A DNA stretch of 37,489 bases from a virus, in IMG/VR virus record IMGVR_UViG_3300027607_000009, positions 1 to 37,489 of that record. One strand, given 5' to 3'. A program made the translations under genes and the position numbers. Under the pieces are notes generated by a model. It saw nothing but the letters and a program-made list of their open reading frames with translations. It made no database searches and was not told the origin of the DNA. Below, one piece after another: positions 31,552 through 37,489 of the stretch. Numbering within the stretch: the stretch's first letter is position 1; every line of letters starts with the position of its first letter.

Positions 31552-31953
31552 ATGACTTCACAATTGCAAGAGTGGCTTCTTCAGCTGCAGAATGACGGCT
31601 TGGGCGGCCCCAAGGCGGAAATGCCTGCAATTCCCAGAGGCAAGGATCACACCGTCACGCTTGAGCTTGCTGGTGACTTCAGTGCGGCCGCTTTCGTTAT
31701 GAATGTGCGACTGGCGCCCGATGCACCAGGCGATCCGTTGGCGACATTCAATTGCTCACCAGGGGCATTTGCGAATGGCGTCACACCCGTAACTCTGCAG
31801 CTCTTGGCGGCTGATCAGACAAACATTCCTGCAGACGCTGACAGCACGTTCGTGCTCGATCTGGTTTACGAGATCGATTGCACGCCGGCCGGCGGCGTCC
31901 GCTACACCTTGGCTGCTGGCATTCAGCCTGTGCGCGGAGCTGTAAACCTATGA
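31552..31953 (+). CDS. Hypothetical tail-fibre-associated protein (133 aa)
   Basis: ATG 31552 is preceded by AAGGCAGAGCG. The N-terminus (MTSQLQEWLLQLQNDGLGG) is helical and the rest is predicted beta with VTLELAGDFSAAAFVMNVRL, then FANGVTPVTLQLLAADQTNI. That layout recalls small BppU-like or Ig-like baseplate domains but is not specific. It is translationally coupled (ATGA) to the SGNH-hydrolase-like gene and may help attach it to the tail tip. Confidence 0.7.
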   Translation: MTSQLQEWLLQLQNDGLGGPKAEMPAIPRGKDHTVTLELAGDFSAAAFVMNVRLAPDAPGDPLATFNCSPGAFANGVTPVTLQLLAADQTNIPADADSTFVLDLVYEIDCTPAGGVRYTLAAGIQPVRGAVNL

Positions 31954-33272
31954 GTGTTCGCCGCCCCTTGATACTGGCACCTCAAGGTGTTCCGATCCAG
32001 GCGACGATCGTCTGGGAAGCGGCGCCAGACTATGCAATTAGGTTTGCCCCAAACACACCATTGCCAGTGCCGACGGATCGAACTGGCGCGCATTTCTATG
32101 GCCAATCGCTCACATTGGGGACGGACGTCACCGCCGCCGCGCTGATAACAGGCGCTGCGGTGTCGGGTTCGTTCATGGCGAATGGCGGCGTTCGGGTTCA
32201 CTATGACGAACCTGGCCGCACCAATCCGAACCAACCAATGGAAGGGACGCAGTTCACCTCTCTTGTCGCGCTTCAGGAGCAAGTGAATCCGAATGACAGC
32301 CAGATGCAGGAGACCTTCGCGTCGGGCTTGGCCACTCGATCGTCTTACGACCTGGTGGCAACTGTTACGGGGCGCGGCGCCTACACAATCGACCAACTCA
32401 GACCGATTGATGGCGAGGACACGGGTTGGTTCCATTTTGCCAACACCCTGTCGGCGATTGAGCATTCCAAGCGACTGACTGAAGATGCCGGCGAGACATA
32501 CGGCTTGGGTCCAATGATCTTCATTCAGGGCGCGGCCGACGCACTGAACAACACCGCGCCGGCCGATTGGAAGACCGGAATCCTGGCGCTTCACCAAGAA
32601 TTCGTTGATTGCATCCCCGCCCAAACCGGCATTGAAATGCCGTTCAATTGGAAGATGATCATCGACCAGCAGGGCATGGGCCAGAACAGCACAACGTATG
32701 CTGAACTGGCGGTCGCAGCGATCGAGCTCCACCGCGAACATCCAGACAAATTCGCTTGCGTTGGTCCGCGCTATCCGCTCGCCCACTGCAACAGCGGTGC
32801 AGACGTTCACCTGCTATCAAATACGTCTCGCAACTACGGTGAGAAGATCAAGGAGGCCTTTGACGCCGTTGTGGCGGCAATCGGTTGGGATCCCTGCCAC
32901 ATCACCGATGTTCAGCGTTCTGGGACGACTATCACGGTTACCGTCCACGTCCCGGTTCCCCCGCTGGTTTTCGACACGTCGTTGATCACTGCAATCGACA
33001 ATCATGGCTTCAACCACACGGTGGCAAGCATCACGAATGTCGACATCACGGACGATGGAACTGGCACCAACACAGGCACGATCGAGATCGAGCTGGACGC
33101 CGCCGTCTCTGGCGATCTCGAATATGCCTATCATAACAACACGATCAATGTTCGGGCCGGCCCAGTGAATGGGCCTCGCGGCACCGTCCGCGATTCCAGC
33201 GCATTCACCACAACAAACGACAGCACTGCGATGCCTAACTTCCTGTGTGTCGACAAATGGACGGTGGCATAG
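31950..33272 (+). CDS. SGNH/sialate-O-acetylesterase-like tail protein
   Basis: A 440-aa protein from ATG 31950. The catalytic signature is AHFYGQSLTLGTD (Ser53 in GQS-x3-G, block I), with the Gly block GRGAYTIDQL (141-150). A block III QGAAD (193-197) and a late DVHLLSNTSRNYGEKI (Asp/His, block V) follow. QGAAD differs from the more usual QGESD, so activity should be tested. C-terminal beta sandwich-like sequence (~residues 325-440) follows. It is downstream of the tip protein and probably removes acetyl esters from host surface polysaccharide to expose or weaken the receptor. Confidence 0.75.
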   Translation: MSVRRPLILAPQGVPIQATIVWEAAPDYAIRFAPNTPLPVPTDRTGAHFYGQSLTLGTDVTAAALITGAAVSGSFMANGGVRVHYDEPGRTNPNQPMEGTQFTSLVALQEQVNPNDSQMQETFASGLATRSSYDLVATVTGRGAYTIDQLRPIDGEDTGWFHFANTLSAIEHSKRLTEDAGETYGLGPMIFIQGAADALNNTAPADWKTGILALHQEFVDCIPAQTGIEMPFNWKMIIDQQGMGQNSTTYAELAVAAIELHREHPDKFACVGPRYPLAHCNSGADVHLLSNTSRNYGEKIKEAFDAVVAAIGWDPCHITDVQRSGTTITVTVHVPVPPLVFDTSLITAIDNHGFNHTVASITNVDITDDGTGTNTGTIEIELDAAVSGDLEYAYHNNTINVRAGPVNGPRGTVRDSSAFTTTNDSTAMPNFLCVDKWTVA

Positions 33273-33938
33273 ATGGTAGTTCCAAGCGACTTTCTCAGGC
33301 ACTGGGGCGGCTTTCGCCTGTCGCAAGCCAATTACAGCGGCGGTGCCGGCGGTACGCTCACCAACCTGGTTGCCGGCGGCGGTGATCTTGTCGTCAACGG
33401 TGCGACACCGACGTTTGCAAGCGTTGGCAATCTTGAGGGCATGTTGTTCAGCGATGACGTCACGGAGACAATTCGCGGACGGATGCGCAGTCCGCGCGAC
33501 TTCACCATTGTCGTTGCAGGCCGCGTCAATTCAGGCGGCGGCACCAAAGAATTCGCAGGCGGCACAAGAACGAATACGAACACCTGGTCTTGCCGTTACA
33601 ACGGCCAGCGCGGTCAAGCGTTCTATCCGAACGCCAGCAGCGGCTACACACCAACCGGCGAGATTCCGAACAACGGCACAGACCCGTTCGTTGCAGCATT
33701 CACGTTCGTCTCGCGCACACGGACCAGCTATTGCCAAACGCCTGGCAACACCCCCGTTTCCCAGATCGGAACAGCTACCCCATGGGCGAGCTGGCCCGAA
33801 TTCCAGATTGGCGGGCACCGGCTCGACTATCTCGATGATACGATCATAACTGGCGTGGACATATTCGGCGAACCCCTTGCGCTGACCGATCCGACCCAGC
33901 TCTCGCAACTGCTTATCGATGAAGAGGCGCTTTTCTGA
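33273..33938 (+). CDS. Distal tail protein with LamG-like lectin fold (221 aa)
   Basis: Starts directly at the previous stop. It is glycine/serine/threonine rich and beta-strand dominated. The body 'DFTIVVAGRVNSGGGTKEFA' followed by 'WPEFQIGGHRLDYLDDTIIT' and 'GVDIFGEPLALTDPTQLSQL' matches a concanavalin/LamG sandwich ('f.iGg....f.G.i.evriy...Lt..e...l'). Such C-terminal proteins often bind sugars at the tail tip. It is therefore a receptor-binding candidate; confidence in the fold is moderate. Confidence 0.65.
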   Translation: MVVPSDFLRHWGGFRLSQANYSGGAGGTLTNLVAGGGDLVVNGATPTFASVGNLEGMLFSDDVTETIRGRMRSPRDFTIVVAGRVNSGGGTKEFAGGTRTNTNTWSCRYNGQRGQAFYPNASSGYTPTGEIPNNGTDPFVAAFTFVSRTRTSYCQTPGNTPVSQIGTATPWASWPEFQIGGHRLDYLDDTIITGVDIFGEPLALTDPTQLSQLLIDEEALF

Positions 33939-34005
33939 CACTCGATGCAGTGCTGAAAACACCAAAGGTGACCAAATTTCGGTCGCACCATTCTGGAGAG
34001 ACCTG

Positions 34006-34374
34006 TTGATACCTGAAGCCAAGTTCAGCGGCTATATGGCGCTGATCACCGGGGCGCTCGGCTTTGCCGCGCCCTGGCCGTATATCGTCGCCGGCATGTT
34101 CTTTGCGGTGGCGGGAGGATTTGTCGGCATGGTTGTGAGTCCACCAACCGAACGCCTGACGCTACCCCTAACCGTTGTCGTTGCGATGGTGATTGGTGCG
34201 TTTGCCGGGATGGCACACCCTCACTTCGCTGCAGGCGGTGCGTGGATCGGTTGGGTCTCTGCATTGCCCTTGCCGCTGGTAATGGGGGTTGCAGGACTCG
34301 CTTCGCCGTGGCTCGCCCGCCGAGCAGCGAGCGGCAACATGTCCCTGCCCTGGAAACGAGGAGAGGGCCAATGA
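34006..34374 (+). CDS. Multi-pass membrane protein, holin candidate (122 aa)
   Basis: Start chosen at TTG 34006 with GGAGA upstream; the longer ATG 33919 would overlap the previous gene by 20 nt and adds a non-membrane stretch. About four transmembrane segments are visible: ALITGALGFAAPWPYIVAGM, FFAVAGGFVGMVV, LPLTVVVAMVIGAFAGM and IGWVSALPLPLVMGVAGLAS. The C-terminus is basic (ARRAASGNMSLPWKRGEG). Small membrane proteins immediately upstream of an amidase endolysin are commonly holins. No specific holin family is recognised. Confidence 0.7.
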   Translation: MIPEAKFSGYMALITGALGFAAPWPYIVAGMFFAVAGGFVGMVVSPPTERLTLPLTVVVAMVIGAFAGMAHPHFAAGGAWIGWVSALPLPLVMGVAGLASPWLARRAASGNMSLPWKRGEGQ

Positions 34375-34646
34375 TCGAATTAATTTGGCTCCTCTATCTT
34401 CCGGCATCGCTGGTGCTTTTATGGCACGCGGCTTCGATTGACAGGGACGGCATCGATCGCTGGATGTGTTGGTTGCTTGCTGTAACCGTCATGCTGTTCG
34501 GCACCGGCCGAATGCTGTTCTGGTTTGACCCAGCGATGCTGCCCCACTTCCGCTGGATATTCGACACCGCCCATGTTGCGATGCTTGTCTTTGCGTTCCT
34601 TTGGGTGTGGCGCAAGCGCCGTGAGACCTGCCCGCTCTTTAACTGA
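34371..34646 (+). CDS. Small membrane protein, holin/antiholin candidate (91 aa)
   Basis: ATG 34371 overlaps the previous stop (ATGA). Three transmembrane helices are visible: LIWLLYLPASLVLLWHAASI, WMCWLLAVTVMLFGTGRMLF and IFDTAHVAMLVFAFLWVWRK, with a basic end (KRRETCPLFN). It lies directly before the endolysin. A pair of small membrane proteins ahead of an endolysin often makes a holin and its regulator. Which is which cannot be told from sequence. Confidence 0.7.
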   Translation: MIELIWLLYLPASLVLLWHAASIDRDGIDRWMCWLLAVTVMLFGTGRMLFWFDPAMLPHFRWIFDTAHVAMLVFAFLWVWRKRRETCPLFN

Positions 34647-34697
34647 GCGATGCCCAAATTTCCCGCCTTCAATCCTTGTAATTGAGGAGAACCCGTC

Positions 34698-35294
34698 ATG
34701 TCTGAATTGCGCGAACTAACCAGGCAGCTGCAGCGCCGCGTCGGCGCCACTGTCGACGGCAAGTTCGGCCCACAAACCGCCCGCAAGGCGCTCGAAGCGC
34801 TCGGCGACGACACAGCCGCCATCGCATCTGACCCGTTGGTCCAGGGCACTGGCCGCAACATTGATCGCATCGTCATCCATTGCACTGCCACGCCAGAAGG
34901 TCGCGATGTCAGCATTGAAGAGGTCACGCGGTGGCATACCGATCCCAAACCTCACGGCCGCGGTTGGAGCCGTGTCGGCTATCACTACCTGATCAAGCTT
35001 GATGGCACGATCGAGCGCGGACTCGATGAAGATGTTACCGGCATCCATGTCCGCCACCACAACGAAGGTGCGATCGCGATCGTCTATGCAGGCGGTCTCG
35101 ACGCGAATGGCAACCCCAAAGACACCAGAACCGCCGCTCAGAAAGACGCCATGGCTCGCCTGGTGAGCGGCTTGAAATGCGCTTATCCCTCCGCCGAGGT
35201 GCTTGGACATAACGATCACCCAGGTGTCGCAAAAGCCTGCCCCTGCTTTGATGTTCGTGAATGGTGGGGTTCGATCGAGGGAGTTTCGGTATGA
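34698..35294 (+). CDS. Endolysin: N-acetylmuramoyl-L-alanine amidase (type 2)
   Basis: A 198-aa amidase cutting the N-acetylmuramoyl-L-Ala bond of peptidoglycan. The N-terminal ~45 residues (LQRRVGATVDGKFGPQTARK) form a short peptidoglycan-binding-like domain. The catalytic domain has the zinc ligands His61 (VIHCTATPEG), His171 (GHNDHP) and Cys181 (KACPCFD), with Lys179 and GYHYLIKLDGTIERG, as in T7 lysozyme (PF01510). AGGAG precedes ATG 34698. No signal peptide is seen, so release depends on a holin. Confidence 0.94.
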   Translation: MSELRELTRQLQRRVGATVDGKFGPQTARKALEALGDDTAAIASDPLVQGTGRNIDRIVIHCTATPEGRDVSIEEVTRWHTDPKPHGRGWSRVGYHYLIKLDGTIERGLDEDVTGIHVRHHNEGAIAIVYAGGLDANGNPKDTRTAAQKDAMARLVSGLKCAYPSAEVLGHNDHPGVAKACPCFDVREWWGSIEGVSV

Positions 35295-35821
35295 TCCTGC
35301 TCCTGCTCACTGGCTGGCTCATCGCGGACTTTCTCTCCGGTGTCGTTCACTGGTTCGAGGACCAATTCATCACCAGCAACACACCCTTGCTAGGCGCTCT
35401 GGTGGGGGCGCCCAACGAATTGCACCACTCAGATCCGCAGGCATTCCTCGCCAGCTCATTCTTCGATCGTAGCTGGACCACCTGGTTGGCCGTTGCTCCA
35501 ATATCGCTCGCCTGGTTAGCAGCGTTCGGTTTCTCCTGGGCGTGGTTTGCCGCAACGATAGGCGGCTGTCTTGCCAATGAGACCCATGCCTGGGCGCACA
35601 AGGCTGTTCGTCCCGCATGGATATCGGCGTTGCAGGAGACGGGTGTCTTCCAAAGGCCCGCTCAGCATTCTCGCCACCACCGGGGAAGCATGACGACACA
35701 CTACTGCACGTTGTCGGGTTGGCTCAACCCTTGGCTTGAACTGATCCGATTCTGGTATTGGCTTGAGCGCGGCCTCGCGCTGATCGGAATCCGTCCGGTG
35801 ACAAAGCTGGAGACACCCTGA
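35291..35821 (+). CDS. CarF/TMEM189-like lipid desaturase (plasmanylethanolamine desaturase family)
   Basis: A 176-aa membrane protein between endolysin and spanins; ATG 35291 overlaps the endolysin stop (ATGA). It matches the di-iron desaturase family of CarF/PEDS1, which forms the plasmalogen vinyl-ether bond. Visible conserved blocks are LIADFLSGVVHWFED (His20), APNELHHSDP (His45, His46), NETHAWAHK (His99, His103) and QHSRHHRGSMTTHYCTLSGW (His126, 129, 130, 137). It then continues LNPWLE, the family's 'HYC...G..NP.L'. Two to four membrane helices separate them. The usual family is ~200-280 aa, so this is a compact version. A lipid-modifying role at lysis or in the lysogen is inference. Confidence 0.85.
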   Translation: MILLLLTGWLIADFLSGVVHWFEDQFITSNTPLLGALVGAPNELHHSDPQAFLASSFFDRSWTTWLAVAPISLAWLAAFGFSWAWFAATIGGCLANETHAWAHKAVRPAWISALQETGVFQRPAQHSRHHRGSMTTHYCTLSGWLNPWLELIRFWYWLERGLALIGIRPVTKLETP

Positions 35822-36171
35822 TGCCAGTGATCAAGTTCTTCAAAGGGCTGACCCCGCTCGGCCGCATCATCAGCGCCCTAATCACCGTCGTCTTGGTTGT
35901 TCTTGTTGTAAGCTTTGTGCGCGACCTCATCGTAGGCAACACAGAGGTAATTGCAGACATTGAGACGGAGCGTGCTGGCGCGGCCGTCAGCAATGCGCAG
36001 GACGCCTTCGAAGACCTCGCCGAGATCGAGGCGACGCGGGAGCGACACCTGGGCGTCGTGGAGGCCACAGAGGCGGCGATAAGCGCTGCTGAGACCCAGG
36101 CCGAGAAGGACTCGCTGGCTGCAGCGGCCATGTGCGAGATCGATCCTGCCTATTGTGAGAAGGAAGAGTGA
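35821..36171 (+). CDS. Inner-membrane spanin subunit (i-spanin)
   Basis: A 116-aa protein; ATG 35821 is in a TGATG overlap. It has an N-terminal signal-anchor helix (IISALITVVLVVLVVSFVRD) and a periplasmic helical, alanine/glutamate-rich coiled coil (AGAAVSNAQDAFEDLAEIEA; VEATEAAISAAETQAEKDSL), ending in a Cys-containing tail. It is coupled to a lipoprotein gene downstream, the standard two-component spanin plan (Rz/Rz1). It would fuse inner and outer membranes as the last step of lysis. Confidence 0.85.
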   Translation: MPVIKFFKGLTPLGRIISALITVVLVVLVVSFVRDLIVGNTEVIADIETERAGAAVSNAQDAFEDLAEIEATRERHLGVVEATEAAISAAETQAEKDSLAAAAMCEIDPAYCEKEE

Positions 36172-36536
36172 TGAAACGGCTCACCATTTTACCTTTGCTG
36201 TCCGCATGTCTGGCTGGGTGCATCACCTCTCCGCCGGTCATAACCGACAAGGCCCCCTGTTCAGGCCTCATTCCCTCTCAACTCAAGGACGCGGTACCTG
36301 GTGCATCCCTGCCGCAATTGCCTGAAAAGCCAGACGCCGATCGCAACACCGAAGCCTACACAGCTTGGGTCGAGCAAATTACTGATCGATGGCGGGTCTT
36401 TGGCATCGCGCAGACCGCAGCGAAGCGCCAGGAATTCGAAGAGAAGCAGGCGATCATTGAAGGTCAGGAGCGTTGTGAGAAGCGCGACGCCGAGGCGATT
36501 AAGCGCGCCGAGCCGAAATTCCTTGGCCTTATCTAG
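36171..36536 (+). CDS. Outer-membrane spanin lipoprotein (o-spanin)
   Basis: A 121-aa lipoprotein. ATG 36171 (GTG 36168 possible) starts MKRLTILPLLSACLAGCITS, a signal with lipobox LAGC; Cys17 would be lipidated. The mature part is proline-rich near the front (SLPQLPEKPDADRNTEAYTA), then helical. It follows the i-spanin gene with a TGATG overlap. The pair would bridge inner and outer membranes. The length is larger than Rz1 but usual for separate o-spanins. Confidence 0.85.
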   Translation: MKRLTILPLLSACLAGCITSPPVITDKAPCSGLIPSQLKDAVPGASLPQLPEKPDADRNTEAYTAWVEQITDRWRVFGIAQTAAKRQEFEEKQAIIEGQERCEKRDAEAIKRAEPKFLGLI

Positions 36537-36781
36537 CCGAGCCGTTCGAATTTGACGGGCGCGGGCTCGACCGTGAAGCCGGCATTGGCCAGTTCGATCT
36601 CGATCGCGTCCGCAGCCATATCGAGCAGGGCAGAGGCTTCTATGCCGCTGATGGGTATCGCGTCGTCATTGTGTTCAGCCTCCGCAATGGGCCTCGCCAC
36701 GGCGCGCAGGCAGGTAACGAGGTTGTTCAATCGTGCCTCGCCTCTTTGGCTGATCACAAACCCGGTCATTTGCTCGGTCAT
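36533..36781 (-). CDS. Hypothetical protein (82 aa), divergent from the LuxR-type gene
   Basis: A minus-strand frame starting at ATG 36781 (AGGAA ~10 nt upstream) or ATG 36769. The product is MTEQMTGFVISQRGEARLNN then LVTCLRAVARPIAEAEHNDD, with an alanine-rich helix ASALLDMAADAIEIELANAG and a beta-like end. No family recognised. It ends 4 nt inside the o-spanin gene (convergent) and is separated from the plus-strand regulator by a repeat-rich 180-nt region, so it may be controlled from there. Confidence 0.6.
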   Translation of the reverse strand: MTEQMTGFVISQRGEARLNNLVTCLRAVARPIAEAEHNDDAIPISGIEASALLDMAADAIEIELANAGFTVEPAPVKFERLG

Positions 36782-36960
36782 GCGGTGGGGTTCCTGTCTT
36801 CGATTTCGATAGAGACAAGCTTGACGGGAAAATCGATCGCTGCATACCTGCACAATGAAAGTACAGGTTTGTACAGGTCTGGATTCGCAGAATTCTGCGG
36901 TTTCTGGAGCATAGTTTCTTCCGGCGCATGGCTTGCGTACAGGTCTATTGAGAGGCGATT
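36782..36960. promoter_or_regulatory. Divergent control region with GTACAGGT repeats
   Basis: About 180 nt between the minus-strand 82-aa gene and the LuxR-type regulator. GTACAGGT occurs at 36861-36868, 36871-36878 and 36937-36944; the last two extend to GTACAGGTCT. A near-copy in reverse orientation, ACCTGCAC, lies at 36846-36853. A perfect 14-bp palindrome CGCAGAATTCTGCG is at 36886-36899. This is the layout of an autoregulated operator; no clear -35/-10 pair is called. Confidence 0.65.
36886..36899. repeat. Perfect 14-bp palindrome
   Basis: CGCAGAATTCTGCG reads the same on both strands and lies inside the divergent control region between two GTACAGGT copies. Likely a dimer-binding site, but the protein is unknown. 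Confidence 0.65.
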
Positions 36961-37413
36961 TTGGCCAACGACCGAGGCCAGATTGATCTAACTGAGCGTC
37001 AAGTCGACGTGATGATTCGCGTGTGCGAAACCGACACCTATCAGGATGCGGCAGAACTCCTTGGCGTCTCCAAATCCACCGTCAGCCATCACGTGAACGC
37101 GGTCAAAGATGCTTATGGGATCTACAGTCTCTACCGATTGAAGGCTGCGTTTCGCGATGACTACGATCTGGAGCCGATCAATCCCGATGCCGTACCGGAG
37201 CCGGATGCTCGATTAGAGGTCCTGCCAGGTTGGCGGCAATGGGCGGAGGATCACCCTATCCAGGCACGGATCACCTGGATGTTCGGTTTGGCTGCTGGCT
37301 ACACAATAGTGCTGGCCGGCCTCGCGCTGGCGATCTTCTTCTTTACGTCTGCGATCGAGGTATTTGATGCGCCTATGGTCGGCGCTGAGCCCACGGAGCC
37401 CAGTCAGGAATAG
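36961..37413 (+). CDS. Membrane-anchored LuxR-type HTH regulator
   Basis: A 150-aa protein from TTG 36961 with GAGAGG upstream. The N-terminal ~60 residues are a GerE/LuxR-type helix-turn-helix: LTERQVDVMIRVCETDTYQD, then AAELLGVSKSTVSHHVNAVK, then YGIYSLYRLKAAF. A linker (~residues 65-100) leads to one transmembrane helix (TWMFGLAAGYTIVLAGLALA) and a short acidic end predicted outside the cytoplasm. There is no autoinducer or response-regulator domain. The gene lies after the lysis cassette with its own repeat-rich control region, so it is probably a stand-alone regulator, possibly active in the lysogen. Confidence 0.85.
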   Translation: MANDRGQIDLTERQVDVMIRVCETDTYQDAAELLGVSKSTVSHHVNAVKDAYGIYSLYRLKAAFRDDYDLEPINPDAVPEPDARLEVLPGWRQWAEDHPIQARITWMFGLAAGYTIVLAGLALAIFFFTSAIEVFDAPMVGAEPTEPSQE

Positions 37414-37489
37414 CCTCACCGCGATAGCGCCTCAATGCGGAGTTCAGGCAACCGCCAAAATGAGAAAGTGTTGCGGCCAAAGAGCAGCC

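Noticed and set aside
31923-32810. A 295-aa minus-strand frame opposite the SGNH-like gene
   Set aside because: The plus-strand gene has esterase signature motifs; this frame has none and begins inside its coding region.
37414-37489. A possible right attachment site (attR) at the end of the window
   Set aside because: No match to the tRNA 3' half (GGGGTTCGATTCCCC...) was found here or elsewhere, so no attR is called.
1-37489. CRISPR array, transposase or insertion sequence
   Set aside because: No regularly spaced repeats of 24-40 bp and no transposase motifs or IS ends were seen.

Overview
The window is most of a temperate, HK97-like tailed-phage genome (siphovirus type) integrated at a tRNA-Gly(UCC) gene, about 60% GC by eye. 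The dense ATGA/GTGA/TGATG start-stop overlaps, a GcrA-like DNA-binding domain and alphaproteobacterial-style capsid and tail genes suggest an alphaproteobacterial host. Sphingomonadales is my best guess, but it is inference. The left end is host DNA with the tRNA. No second copy of the tRNA 3' half is visible on the right, so the right attachment site probably lies beyond the window. The last ~75 bases hold no gene I can support.

Layout. (1) 54-127: tRNA-Gly. A large serine integrase is transcribed towards it and takes its last codons and stop from inside the tRNA gene. (2) 96-4563, minus strand: eleven tightly overlapping early-left genes running from a MGCDIH-type phage protein to the integrase, including four proteins of only 31-47 aa. 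(3) 4564-6260: immunity region with a CI/LexA-type repressor, two small membrane proteins converging on it, and three copies of a palindromic operator ATGATGGA-N4-TCCATCAT. Two copies sit at the same place inside the putative leftward and rightward early promoters; one overlaps the repressor start. (4) 6261-16313, plus strand: early-right regulation and DNA metabolism. It encodes a Cro-position DNA-binding protein, a CII-like protein, a DnaN-type sliding clamp, a GcrA-HTH/DnaA-domain-IV fusion, a cytosine methyltransferase, ThyX, a DUF3310 protein, a primase/SF3 helicase, a Dam-type adenine methyltransferase and a DUF6362-like HTH protein. (5) 16314-16995: non-coding DNA plus an HNH nuclease, where the packaging (cos) site would be expected. 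(6) 16996-33938: terminase, portal, ClpP-like protease, major capsid protein, connectors, tail tube, tail chaperones joined by a -1 frameshift, tape measure, tail tip, an SGNH-type esterase and a distal lectin-like protein. (7) 34006-36536: lysis cassette with membrane proteins (holin candidates), an amidase endolysin, a CarF/plasmanylethanolamine-desaturase-like membrane enzyme and a two-gene spanin. (8) 36533-37413: a small minus-strand gene and a divergent membrane-anchored LuxR-type HTH regulator, separated by a repeat-rich control region.

How it fits together. The repressor probably silences pL and pR through the shared operator. After induction, pR would drive replication genes that supply an initiator-like protein, clamp and helicase-primase but no polymerase, so the host replicase is presumably recruited. 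Late genes then build an HK97-type head and a non-contractile tail.

Most noteworthy: the lipid desaturase homologue inside the lysis cassette; the GcrA/DnaA fusion; a cytosine methyltransferase whose 3' two-thirds is open and looks meaningful in two frames; and the GGGAAAC frameshift site. All family calls are by eye, with no database search.
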